NCBI GenBank assembly: GCA_963727915.1
Contig: CAVSID010000003.1
Location: 186,001 to 250,000, forward strand
DNA length: 64,000 nucleotides
Source of the DNA: CAWAND01 sp963727915
GTDB lineage: Bacteria; Chloroflexota; Anaerolineae; Anaerolineales; E44-bin32
Direction: 5' to 3'
Shown: piece after piece, positions 35,431-44,964 of the stretch
Layout of the letters: every line of letters starts with the position of its first letter
Position numbering within the stretch: position 1 is the stretch's first letter
The notes under the pieces: model-generated
Databases searched by the model: none
The model's input: the letters and a program-made list of their open reading frames with translations, nothing else
What the model was told of the DNA's origin: nothing
Position numbers and translations under genes: made by a program

Positions 35431-37420
35431 TTACGGGCTGAGTTTGCTCACCCAGGTCGCCCAGTTGGCGAGCGACGTGCGTGTACCCCCACATGTCCCA
35501 AATCCGGCAGTGTTCGGCGGGTCGGGATAGTACTGATCGTAGGTGCAGGTCTGCGCGATGTACTCCGAGGCGAGCCAGATGTTGCTCCCATCCGTCACGG
35601 CCGCTCCGTAGTCGCCCCAACACGTTCGCGGCGGATTGCCCACGAATGCCTTGTAGCTGGTGAACCCATCATCCGGCCCCTGCCCGGCGGCCGCGATGTG
35701 GATTGGCCCGACATTGCCGTCGCTGTCGATGGTGGCGTATCCAGCACTCGGGTAGTAGTCCGGCCCAATCACAGTAAACGCGATCGCACCTTTGCCGCTG
35801 CTGGTCATCGCCAGGGCGGGCATGGTCAGGTTGTTGTTCGCCAGAGCGAGGTAGCCCTGCTTCTTAACCTGGCCCTCGACCTTGCCCGCACCGTTGATCT
35901 TGGGTTGGACTGCGAACCAGGCGATGCCGGCCTTGATCTCGCCGCCGACGTTAACCGCCGTGCCGGAGGCGCCCCACAGCATGCCGTTCACGTACCAGAC
36001 TTGCTGCATGCGGGAATCCAGCGAGTCGGGCGACGAAAGGTCTCATCATGTGCAGGCTCACCCACGAAGAACAGCTGCCAGCAGCCCGGGCCGAAGATCG
36101 TGGGCGAGGTGGTATCATTGATGCAGTCGGCCAGCGGGATGTCTCCCGGCTTCTGGTCCGACAGTCGGCGGGTAGACATAAGTCTGGCTATTGATCAGCC
36201 GGCTGGTACAATGCAGGTCGGGCGAGCCCGAACCGAGCGAGTTCGGTGTTGGTCAGCGCCCACAACCCGATGCGGCGGGCCGTGCCGGTGGGATTGCCTG
36301 TCTCCGAGCCATCCCCGGCGATGGTGCTGAGGAAGTACTCCACGCCGTGGCCTTTCTTGTCGGTGGCGTAATCTGCACCCGCAGACGTCGCCGGCCAGAC
36401 GGTGAACCCCGGTGAGCCGTCGACGTTCAGGTTCTCGACCAAGAGTGACATCAATACTGGTCGGATGTGCCGCCAACTGCGCCTTGGAGAATGCGAAGAT
36501 CTGCGCCGCGTTGTAGGCTTGGTCCGAACAGATCGTACTCATTGGTCGTGATGTAGACGCCGTACTTGTCCGCCCCGATGTGAGGGTAGTCCTGGAAGCA
36601 CGGGCCCGGCGTGGTTCCGTCCAGCGTACAGCCATGATTCGGTGTCCCGTCGGTGCCATCGTTCTGGGCCGGGACATAGTAAACGGTCCAATCCCCGGTC
36701 GGGTCGCCGGTATTGCTGACGGCCACGTCGATGGTGTTCTTGCCGTTGTAGCTTACCATTCGTTTCCACATGATGAGGTGGTGATCGCGACAACGAAATC
36801 GAGGTTGTCGGGATCATAGTAGCATGCGGATCGATACACGTCGCGGACCGTACTGCGCGGTGTCGTCCGATTGATAGCTGCCGGATATCCAAAGAAGGTG
36901 TTCAGGTCTTCGAACGCCTGTCTGTGGTCCGCCTGCGGTATTCCACACTCTGATAACGCTGTTGACCGCTTCAACAACGATAGCCATTCCCCACGCAGAG
37001 GCCCTGATCAGGCGGCTCGAGAGACCACTGGTTGCCGCCGTTGGCGGTAGCGCTGGTCAAATGGTTCAGTCCGTCAAATGCAATGATCCAGTTCCGGATT
37101 GGAGCCGGCCACGTCGCTGGAAGCCACCGTGGGCGCATTCAGGGCCTTGGGCGGAAACTTGCCGTTGTTATAGCCGGGACGGGGCGGTTGAAACTCCCGG
37201 CGCCCTGATCCTGATCTGCGCCCTTGCGGATCTCGGGCTGCCGAGGTGAGGTTGCATCCCCCGGCGCAGCCGCGCGGATGCTCGTCGACCCGCCCGATGA
37301 AATCTCACGTGTGTTTCCACCCCCGGGATTCTTGGGGGCGGCGCCGGCAGCGCTCACCAATCCCAACTGTCCCAAGGCGAACACTCCGGCAAAAGCCCAT
37401 CGTAACAAGTTGCCTCTCAT
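35431..37420 (-). CDS. Large secreted protein of unknown function (multiple frameshifts)
   Basis: The start MRGNLLRWAFAGVFALGQLG is a signal peptide ending near SAAGAA; GGAGGAAG precedes it. Frame segments in order give YNNGKFPPKALNAPTVASSD, EDLNTFFGYPAAINRTTP, MWKRMVSYNGKNTIDVAVSN, PHIGADKYGVYITTNEYDLF, EYFLSTIAGDGSETGNPTGT, LADCINDTTSPTIFGPGCWQ, YVNGMLWGASGTAVNVGGEI and GSNIWLASEYIAQTCTYDQY. At least five shifts are needed for a protein of about 660 residues. The repeated beta-rich segments suggest a beta-propeller-like secreted protein, similar to hypothetical exported proteins of Actinobacteria and Chloroflexota. No enzymatic motif is recognised. Confidence 0.7.
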
Positions 37421-37781
37421 AACTTCCTCCAAGTTAACAACGAATTGCAACCTGCGTGGAATCAAACATGGACCGATGTGACCGGCAGGACCACCTCCCT
37501 CCCAACGATGTTTTAGATCGATAGTACGGGGCCGGCAGGGCCCGAGGACCGAAGACAGGCGGACAAAGCCGCCTGTTTGCACCCCATTTGTACCGCGGAG
37601 GAGTCAACTCACGCTCAACCCTGAGCGCCAGCCCAGAGACTACCCCCCTGCCCCGATTGACGGCGGGAGGGACGGCCTCAGGGCCGTCCCGCCGCGTCTC
37701 TCGCCTTGTCTTCAGGGTGACTAAGGTCAGAGCCTCAGCCTCCCGGTTGACCTACTTATGTAGATCTGCAGGATCCGTAGG
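37421..37781. other. Intergenic region with two hairpins
   Basis: Between the nuclease stop and the secreted protein start. It contains ACAGGCGG / CCGCCTGT at 37555-37576 (8-bp stem) and GGGACGGCC / GGCCGTCCC at 37669-37690 (9-bp stem). Neither has a long T-run on the minus strand; the latter may still terminate the nuclease transcript. No gene is seen. Confidence 0.5.
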
Positions 37782-40700
37782 TCACTCTCCCAGCAGAGCG
37801 GCTGCCTCGGCCGAAAGCGCGTCGGCCGCCGCCTGAGTGACGAACTTGGGCGCCTTGCCCTGCACCTGGTTGATGAAGGCCTGGAGCTGGGCCTGGTAGG
37901 CGGCATCCTGGCCGTTGGCCTTGAAGCGCGCCGCCTTGTCGAGATGGTCCATCAGCGCCTTGGCCGTGTTGTTGCCGGTGATCATGCCGTTGTCGACGTA
38001 GTAGTTCACCAAGGCTTCCAGACGATCCACCGTTGGCACATCCGAGAACGTGGCCACCTGCGGATCATGATCGCTGGTGCCGCGGGCCACATCACCGGAG
38101 TAGTCAGCCGGGAAGTCACTGTTGATGTGGGCGCTGCGGAATTGCTGCAGATCGGCCAGCATCGGCTGGTTGACGAACATCTGGTCCAGCGTCTGGGCCA
38201 TGCCGACATAGACATAGCTGTAGGCTGAACTCGGGCGCCTGGCCGAGCAGGACGTCCCACAGGTTCGTCAAGCCCGAGGCCGGGATCGTAGAGCGCACCC
38301 AGCTGGTCGCTCGAACCGGGTTGGCCGATAGGTGCAAACGGATCGTCGGGCCGCGGGTAGACGTTCAGGTCACCGCCGAGCACGATGCGCGCGTTCGGGT
38401 TGGCCGCCTGCAGGAACGCCACGATGGCCGCGTTGTACTTGGCCTGCTCGGTGCGGTGGGCGACACAGCTATCGGGCCCGCTCTTGAAGTGGTTGTTGAT
38501 CACATAGACATCGGTGAAGACGCTGGTGCCGATGCCCTCGCGCCAGATGCGGAACAGGCCGATATCGGGCGCGCGCGGGAAGACCCAGGAGGTCTCGCAG
38601 GCGCTTACGCCGGCTCGGCAAGCACGGCATTCAACGTCTTCGGGTTGGAGACGTCGCCGTCATAAGGCACGGCCGTGTAGCCGGAGATGGCCGGGCTGCC
38701 GCCCAGGATCGGGATCACCAGCCGCCGGCAGAAGCTGCACCCGGTCGGTGCGGTACAGGAAGGCGGGAGCGATGCCGCGCAGGTCGGAGCTGTCACGGTC
38801 GAAGGCGGCATCGTAGGCCGGACCGCCGTTGGCGGCGATCTTGAGCGCCAGCTCCTGCAGCACGTCCGGCTTGCCGTCCGCATTGTCGGTTGTGCCACAG
38901 CCAAGCACGCCGCTGGTCACCGTGCAGATATCCTGGTTTTCGACTTCCTGGACCATCAGGATGTCCGGGCTGTGCAGGTCGTTGATGATCTGCAGGGCGA
39001 TGTCGTTCAGACGCGCCTGGTAGGCAGCGTCGCTGGCCGGGACATAGTCATATGGCGGTGAGACGGCTGACAAGGAACGGGTCGACCTTTGCGCAGCCCG
39101 TGTCGCCGGCAAAATCACAGCCGGAGAACGGATTGTCCCGGTAGTCGTAGAGGTTTTCCAGGTTGTAGTCGACGATGCTGTAGTCGTGGTTGCGGTCGAA
39201 CGGCTGCGGGCGGATTGTTCGGCAGCCGGATCGGCGCCCATCCGCTCAGACTCGGTCTGCTCGGTGATCTCGATCCGAGTACTTGCTGAAGGTGTAGTTG
39301 AGGCCGCCAGCCGGCTGCGTTGGTCACAGCGTATCAAAGGTGCGCGCCGGGGCGATCAGCGCCTGTATTGTCGCCTGCCGCCGCCTTGATCCCCAGGCTG
39401 CCCATCAGGATGCGGTAGCCGTTGCCGTCCCAGTTGTTGGGATCGTAGTTGTCGTCCAGCGGATGGGCATCGCGGAAGGCCCGGCGGGCGTAGGGATCGG
39501 AGCGCTGGGCGATGATGCTGTCCGGACTGTGCCACCCAGACCTCGGCGTCGGCCGTGCTGGCAAAGACGTTGCGCCCTCCGAGCACGATACTGTCCTGCC
39601 GGGACCTGGCCGCGCATGCCCTGCGAGCCGTTCCCAGTAGCGGTTGGCGTCCGCCAGGTCGGCCGGCGGGTTGGCGTCAAAGGCCGGTACCTCCGCATTC
39701 AGATCAACCCCCGAGCGGACCACGCTCAGCAGATAAGGGTTGCCAAGCTCGGTCATGTTGTAGTATTCGGAGATGGGCCCGCGCAGGATGACTTCATCGC
39801 CGACCTGCGGGGCATAGTAGCCGCCGCCCTGAATTCGCAGCGTCGAGTAGTAGCCAATGTAGACATAAATACCATCGGAGCTATTCGGATCTCCGTCGGC
39901 CGTGGCGGCCGTGTTTTGCATGAAGAAGCCTTGTAGCTGTGCACTCCCGGAACTGGTCCTGGAGAGGCGTTCTCGTAGATCACGCCCTGGATGACCACTG
40001 TCTGTCCAGCATAAGGCGAGGCAAAGGTAGCGCCGTCGTCGCTGTTGGCGACAGACCTTGACGGTGCCGATTGGCAGGATGACGTAGACATTGAGCGCGA
40101 TCGAGGCACTGCCGCTGCGTGCTTCCGCATCGCTGATCGTACAATCCAGAGTCTTATCGCCGTCAGATGTGGAGGGGTCAACCGTCGCCAGATAGGAGAA
40201 GGTGTTGTCGCCTGCGGTTATGTCGCCGTTGCTGCCATCATCGAAGAAGGTCTGTGTAGTGGACCCACCGATGGCACTCAAGTCACAACTGACCGCCAAA
40301 GCGGTGCTGGTCGGGTTTTCGCCTGGCGTGACCGCGACCGTCAGCAAGCTGGTATCACTGGCCTTGACCACAGTCGGGGTCAGCCGCGCCTGTGCCCGTG
40401 GGATTTGTCGTGACCGGCCCACTGCCAAAGTGCTGGCCGGTGTTGACCGCGCCAAAGGTATTGGGAATTGGTCCGCCCAAGTGAAATCGCCATACGCCGT
40501 GCCGGTGCCGGTCAGTTGCAGGGAATCACCGACCGTCGATGTCGATGCCTTCCGAAACCCCAATGTCGGTCGCTGGTCATGCCACGCCGGCCGGTCCGTC
40601 GCGGCTGTGAACGTCCCTTCGTAGCTCAGGAATTGGACGACTGCATCTGCTTGCATCCACCAGAGCCAATCCATCGGGGATCCGTTTTGTATGCCGTGCT

Positions 40701-41530
40701 CGCGGAAATGACCAGGCGCGCCGAATCCATTCCCCAGATCGGGTATGATCCCGCTCAAGTGGCGATGGTGTCATAGACATTCCGCCGTCCGCTGCCGTTG
40801 TAAAGCACAAGGCTCCAGCCCGTCAGATCGGTGCCCGCCGGCCCGGCGATCTCGATCGCCTCGCCAGTATCGGTGCTGGCATTGTCATAGTGGATCTCAT
40901 TGATGAAGGGCGCCGGAGGCGTGCTGAAGGTCTGGCCGGTGTTGACCGCGCCGAAGGTGTTGGGCGTCGGCTCCGCCCAAGTGAAATCTTCGTAGTTGGT
41001 CCCGTCCCCGTGAGCTGAAGTGAGTTGCCGACTGGCGTCGTGAACTAGTCTTCGATCACCCCAATCTCCTCGCTAGTCATGCCATCGGCTGGCCCGCCGA
41101 CCGCGGTAAAGCTGCCTTCGTAGCTCAAGAACTGGACGACATTGCTACTGCCATCCACCAGTGCCAACCGTCCGGGGCTTCCGTTTTGTATGCCGACTCG
41201 GGAGAATAAGGGTCCCATAGCCGTCTCTGCTTGATCCGGGATTACCCCGCTCAGGTTGATAGTGTCATAAACAGCTACCGCCGCTGCCGTTGTAAAGCGC
41301 AATGCTCCAGCCAGTCAGATCGGTGCCGGCGGCCCGGCGACCTCGATCGCCTCGCCAGTATCGGTGCCGGCATTGTCATAGTGAATTTCGTTGATGAAGA
41401 CAGTGGTGTGGCCGCATTGCCGGTGCCGCCCGCGAAGGCGAGAGGCCGGGCGAGCCCACAGCCGCCAACAACATCGCCAGCGATGGCAGTCGTCGAACCC
41501 ATTCGGTACAAACGAGTTCTGCAAATTCAT
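37782..41530 (-). CDS. ExeM/NucH-family extracellular endonuclease with tandem LTD domains (multiple frameshifts)
   Basis: ATG 41530 has AAGGAG upstream; the signal peptide spans a shift (VRRLPSLAMLLAAVG). Two lamin-tail (LTD) domains follow (FINEIHYDNAGTDTGEAIEV and its copy), then a bacterial Ig-like domain (LTVAVTPGENPTSTALAVS), an OB-like region (GYYAPQVGDEVILRGPISEY, NDWDGNGYRI-type motif at NNWDGNGYRILMG), and the endonuclease/exonuclease/phosphatase domain (LHSPDILMVQEVENQD, VINNHFKSGPDSC, RIVLGGDLNVYPRPDDP, GTSDHDPQVATF). A helical tail ends LSAEAAALLGE. The length is about 1240 residues. Eight or more shifts are required. The protein degrades extracellular DNA. Confidence 0.82.
40435..41400 (-). 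repeat. Tandem repeat of the LTD-domain coding unit
   Basis: Two direct copies of about 480 bp (roughly 40920-41400 and 40435-40905) encode the two LTD domains of the nuclease. The best-preserved stretch (40825-40907 versus 41315-41397) is about 90% identical in DNA, indicating recent duplication or gene conversion. Confidence 0.75.
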
Positions 41531-41929
41531 CGATCAAGCTCCTTCTTGAAATGAGAGTGGAGATTGGGTGTCGCGAACGCGACAACGCTCGAACGTCGCG
41601 CGGACGTCCGAGCGAAAGGCCCTCGGTCGAGGCTTGTGCGGCAAAGCGGGGGATGCGTAGATGCCCCTCCGGCAAAAGCATCGGTCGGCGCCCAGCTGGT
41701 TCTGGCGCCGACCCCCTTAGTACAATGCGACTATAGTCCCATTCTGATACCCTTTCAACAGGTAAGCGCAAACTTTAAGCTTGGCGTGGAGATGGCGGCG
41801 GGTTGGGAGGAGAATCTCAATCCGGTGTGGGTCTGACGCGATCGCCGTTACCTCACGTGCCCCCTACTCAGGTGCTTGCACGCCCTACCATGACCAGGGC
41901 GCAGTAGTAGATCACCAGGACAACCGGTG
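41531..41929. other. 5' region of the nuclease gene
   Basis: About 400 bp with no convincing gene. It holds the nuclease promoter and the shared 21-bp box (41730-41790). Confidence 0.6.
41730..41790 (-). promoter_or_regulatory. Promoter plus shared activator-like box of the nuclease gene
   Basis: On the minus strand: TTGAAA (41753-41758), 17-bp spacer, TATAGT (41730-41735). A 21-bp box (plus-strand AAACTTTAAGCTTGGCGTGGA, 41770-41790) lies 11 bp upstream of the -35. The same box with the same spacing precedes the protease gene. Confidence 0.7.
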
Positions 41930-41939
41930 GAAGAAAAGG

Positions 41940-41966
41940 ACCGGGCGCCCACTCTGGGCGCCCGGT
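41940..41966 (-). terminator. Terminator after the protease gene
   Basis: ACCGGGCGCCCA / TGGGCGCCCGGT is a 12-bp perfect stem with a 3-nt loop, followed on the minus strand by CCTTTTCTTCC, 34 bp after the stop. Confidence 0.85.
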
Positions 41967-41999
41967 GGCTTGTATCTACATAGGAGGGCGAACGTCAAT

Positions 42000-42858
42000 C
42001 TAAGGCAGGAACGTGTTGATCCATGCCAACACGTCGGGGGTGTCCACTCGGAACGAGTAGCCCACGCCCGAGCAGTTAACATTGGTGACATACGAGTTGA
42101 CGGCCAGGACCGTGTCCGTTCCGCCGAGCAAATCGGGACCGCCGGAATCACCGAAGCACGTCCCACCCGAGCCACCGCCTGGGTTGAGGGCAAGCTTCAT
42201 GAACTCGTCACTGTGCTTGAAGTTACCAGAAACGAGGGCGCTGGGAGCATAGAAGCGTGTCCGTGGGCCCGTCCAGCGGTAGTATGGCGGTGGCTGGGGG
42301 AGTTCATTCCCTGGGATCTTTGCCTGGTACTTGACTCCGTAGCCAACGAAATCGATCGCAGTCTTGTTCTTCAGTGTATCGACCAAACCCGCCGTCGGCA
42401 GCTCTGCGAAACCGCCGACATCGACCGCCTCGTCAAGCACGACAATGCCCACATCACCATGCGCAAACTCAGGCAATCCGTTGCCACACCCGGTACAGAA
42501 TTCGGAGTATGTGTACGGCGTGCCTTCAATCGCGCCGCTTTCCGGGCCCGCCATATGGGTAGAGCGGGAAAGGCACGGCGTCGTAGGTGACATCTTCATC
42601 GAACCATACACGGGCAGCCACAGCACCATCGGTGCAGTGGCCAGCAGTGAGCACCACATTCGGTGCGATCAGCGACCCGCTGCAGCGCCATGCGGGCCCG
42701 ACCACTCCCGTATCCGGATCAGGGGCGTCAAAGACCAAGAGACCAACATAGGGATGAGCATCCCCATCCGGCTGACCGTTGGTGATGGCGAACGCCGACC
42801 CGACGGTGGCGATCAGCATCACGGCCACGATTCCCAGTACAAATATCGTCTTTTTCAT
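42000..42858 (-). CDS. Secreted trypsin-like serine protease (frameshifted)
   Basis: ATG 42858 (MKKTIFVLGIVAVMLIATVG) with ACGGAGGG upstream gives a Sec signal peptide ending AFA. The mature protein has the S1 triad: His in VLTAGHC, Asp in HGDVGIVVLDEA, Ser in CFGDSGGPDLL. A shift near 42550 joins VWFDEDVTYDAVPFPLYP to GAIEGTPYTYSEF. The length is about 285 residues. Cysteines in AGHC, CTGCG and CFGDSGG suggest disulfides outside the cell. It shares a promoter box with the secreted nuclease, so both are probably made under the same condition. Confidence 0.9.
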
Positions 42859-43131
42859 GCTTCCCTCCGTCATTGAGTGTGGATCAGTCCAAAGAGTCGC
42901 TGGGTTCATAGAGTGAGGTCGATGGCCACCTCCGCTGAGCTGGGCTGCCAGGTGACGGGATGGACAACAATGGACCGTGGCAGAGATGCACACATTTGTC
43001 CGACGAGTACCAAGCAAACTCGGCAGTCGCCGCGCCACCCCGCTGATATGCAGCTGTATGGAATTTGGTCGCCCCTCCGGCAGGACGGGCCCGGCCAGTG
43101 CTGGTGAAACCGGACCCTTTGAGGCCTCCCG

Positions 43132-43192
43132 ACTATAGCAACTTTTGGTTGACCAGACAACAGGTTGGCGAAAACTTTAAGCTTGGCGTGGA
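43132..43192 (-). promoter_or_regulatory. Promoter plus shared activator-like box of the protease gene
   Basis: On the minus strand: TTGTCT (43155-43160), 17-bp spacer, TATAGT (43132-43137). The 21-bp box (43172-43192) is identical to the one upstream of the nuclease and also ends 11 bp from the -35. The -35 is weak, consistent with activator dependence. The leader would be about 270 nt. Confidence 0.7.
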
Positions 43193-43266
43193 AGTAGCGA
43201 CGGTTTGCAGGCGCTTGGAACGGCCCAGTGCAGCCCAGCCGCCGCCAAGCCCCCCTCCCTTGCAGG

Positions 43267-43284
43267 TTGTGAATTCCTTCACAA
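43267..43284. promoter_or_regulatory. Perfect Rex-type operator
   Basis: TTGTGAATTCCTTCACAA has both half-sites exact. It lies about 105 bp upstream of the protease -35 and 85 bp beyond the 43370 gene stop, in non-coding DNA. Confidence 0.6.
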
Positions 43285-43369
43285 TCCTTTACCGAAGTCG
43301 CGAATCAAAACGGCAGGCGATGACTCGCCTGCCGTTGGGTGCCTGATGTGAAAATCAGGTCCGGCTTAC

Positions 43370-43687
43370 TTACTTCATCACGGTCCTGGCCGGCTCGGGC
43401 GGGGTAGGGCTGCTGCTGCCCGAGCGGCCGCCTCGCATGCCCCAGATCAGGAGCGCCACCCCGGCGCCCAACCCGAAGCCGCCCAGGACGCCGGCGCCTG
43501 AGATCCAGTGGCCGATCAGGGCAAACGTGCCCAACAGGCCGAGATAGGCCGCCACCCCAAACTGCCAGTGGTCTCGATACCACTCCGACGCCTGCAAGGT
43601 GAACCAGCCCACGCCAACCCCAAACACAAGTGCTCCCAACGCGCGAACGATGACACCTATGAGCTGAAGTATCGTCCAGATATCCAT
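43370..43687 (-). CDS. Small membrane protein (three TM helices)
   Basis: A 105-residue protein with three predicted TM segments (residues about 7-30, 42-60, 62-83) and a Ser/Pro-rich cytoplasmic or external tail. Gly-rich helices (GVLGGFGLGAGVALLIWGMR) suggest close packing. Upstream TCCTGTCC gives no strong ribosome site. No family is recognised. It is divergent from the 43-residue gene at 43801. Confidence 0.65.
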   Translation of the reverse strand: MDIWTILQLIGVIVRALGALVFGVGVGWFTLQASEWYRDHWQFGVAAYLGLLGTFALIGHWISGAGVLGGFGLGAGVALLIWGMRGGRSGSSSPTPPEPARTVMK

Positions 43688-43800
43688 GGTGCTCCAACGC
43701 CCTCCTGTCCTGTGGTGGTCAATCCTGCCGTTTCTTCGCCTGCCTCGACGGAGGCTGGCCCCCGTGGTAGTATCCTGAGAAGAAGTGGAGGTGACCCCCT

Positions 43801-43932
43801 ATGGCTCGTCGGCCTTCTTCCGGCCACAAATCCGGCAAGCGATCAAGCAGACCCAACCTGTCCCAGATCATCTTTTCCCTGATCGCCTTAATCGTGATCG
43901 CCTCGTTCGTCCTCAGCTTGATCGCTAAGTAA
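43801..43932 (+). CDS. 43-residue single-TM protein
   Basis: ATG 43801 follows GTGGAGGTGACC, a strong ribosome site. The product starts MARRPSSGHKSGKRSSRPNL (basic, cytoplasmic) and continues with one TM helix (IIFSLIALIVIASFVLSLIA) and a final Lys. The design is a classic N-in single-pass small membrane protein. I have seen similar short proteins in Anaerolineae genomes, but no function is known to me. A -10-like TAGTAT precedes it near 43773. Confidence 0.65.
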   Translation: MARRPSSGHKSGKRSSRPNLSQIIFSLIALIVIASFVLSLIAK

Positions 43933-43968
43933 GAACCCCAAGCGTCCTTTCTGGTTCCGCTCGTCCGG

Positions 43969-44235
43969 TCAAGCCAGCGAGAAGAACATCGACACCAGCG
44001 CTAGCAGGCCGGCGACGAAGTAACCCACCATGGCTGTCCGGTGCTGCGAGCGCATGATGGCGTTGGTCGACTCGATGTACTGATTGAAGTCCACCACGAA
44101 ACCGGCGATCACGTCGTTTCCCTCGACCTCCCGCATTCGGAACGTCCGCGCCAGGCCTTGTGCCATTCGCCAGTGCTGGTAGGCAAAGGCGAAGAATATG
44201 GCCGCAAACAGGATCCAGATAGGATAAAGGATCAT
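43969..44235 (-). CDS. Small membrane protein (TM-soluble-TM)
   Basis: ATG 44235 (MILYPIWILFAAIFFAFAYQ) with AAGGAGACG upstream gives 88 residues: TM1 (residues 3-20), a charged soluble segment of about 45 residues (RMREVEGNDVIAGFVVDFNQ), and TM2 (residues 68-87). It converges with the 43-residue gene. No family is recognised. Confidence 0.7.
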   Translation of the reverse strand: MILYPIWILFAAIFFAFAYQHWRMAQGLARTFRMREVEGNDVIAGFVVDFNQYIESTNAIMRSQHRTAMVGYFVAGLLALVSMFFSLA

Positions 44236-44653
44236 CGCTCGTCTCCTTCTCGGGGTGAGCGGGCAAGGGTCTTCCCGCAACTCCGCCCAGCATACATTAG
44301 AAGAATGTCTTCGGCAATGACCCCCCATTCCCCCCGCCGTCTCTTATCGCTTGCCCACCCTGGGCGGGGGCCAGCCTCACACCTGGCCCGGAGCTTGCAT
44401 CTCCCGCACCGATGGGAGGACCACTGTCCTACCTGCCGGGCGTAACAGGTACACCTTGCATCCGTTCTCTCATTCACATGCCTAGCATTCCGGGGAATGT
44501 CCGGTTATGCTTCCCGGTCGGGAAAGCCGGGGCCATCTGAAAGGGCCCTGTAAGGTCAAACAAGCACAAGGCATGCTACGCTTAACCTGTACCAAAGGAA
44601 AAACCTCGGGCCGGACCGCCCGACAAATCCAAAGCGAAAGGAGGTGAAACTTC
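44236..44653. other. Intergenic region before the pilin gene
   Basis: Nothing coding is seen in these 418 bp beyond the strong pilin ribosome site (AAAGGAGGTG, 44637-44646). Confidence 0.5.
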
Positions 44654-44800
44654 ATGCTATACGCGCCGAAAGAAAGAGGTCAGGGTTTGGTAGAGTACAC
44701 GTTGATTCTTGTTCTGGTCGCTGTTGTCGTGATTGTCATTTTGGCTCTGCTTGGCCCGGCGATCGGTAACGTGTTCAGCAACATTGTCAATAACATCTGA
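44654..44800 (+). CDS. Flp/Fap-type class IVb pilin, orphan
   Basis: A 48-residue Flp-family pilin: MLYAPKERGQGLVEYTLILV with the prepilin cleavage-type GQGLVEYTL sequence (Gly before the hydrophobic stretch, Glu at +5), a 24-residue TM and a short end (NVFSNIVNNI). Flp pilins are assembled by Tad machinery into fine adhesive fibres. No TadZ/A/B/C/V gene is in the window, so this copy relies on machinery elsewhere. A strong ribosome site and a strong terminator bracket it, which suggests a high-level monocistronic transcript. Confidence 0.88.
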   Translation: MLYAPKERGQGLVEYTLILVLVAVVVIVILALLGPAIGNVFSNIVNNI

Positions 44801-44849
44801 TCTGAACGCGTCACGCCACGGGAGGTCTCACCTCCCACCTGACAAGAAG

Positions 44850-44886
44850 GAAGAGCCCTATCACAGCGATAGGGCTCTTCTTTTTG
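44850..44886 (+). terminator. Strong intrinsic terminator after the pilin gene
   Basis: GAAGAGCCCTATC / GATAGGGCTCTTC is a 13-bp perfect stem with the loop ACAGC, followed by TTTTT. A smaller hairpin (GGGAGGTCTCACCTCCC) lies just before it. Confidence 0.9.
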
Positions 44887-44964
44887 TTAACCCAACCCTT
44901 GCCGGCCAATCACTCGGGACGGCCACCCACACCGCCCCGAGGTGGCGCCTCGATATTGGGCGGC

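Larger units (their letters stand above)
42859..43369. other. 5' region of the protease gene with promoter and Rex-type site
   Basis: Five hundred bp without a convincing gene. It contains the protease promoter (43132-43160), the shared box (43172-43192) and a perfect Rex palindrome (43267-43284). Confidence 0.6.
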
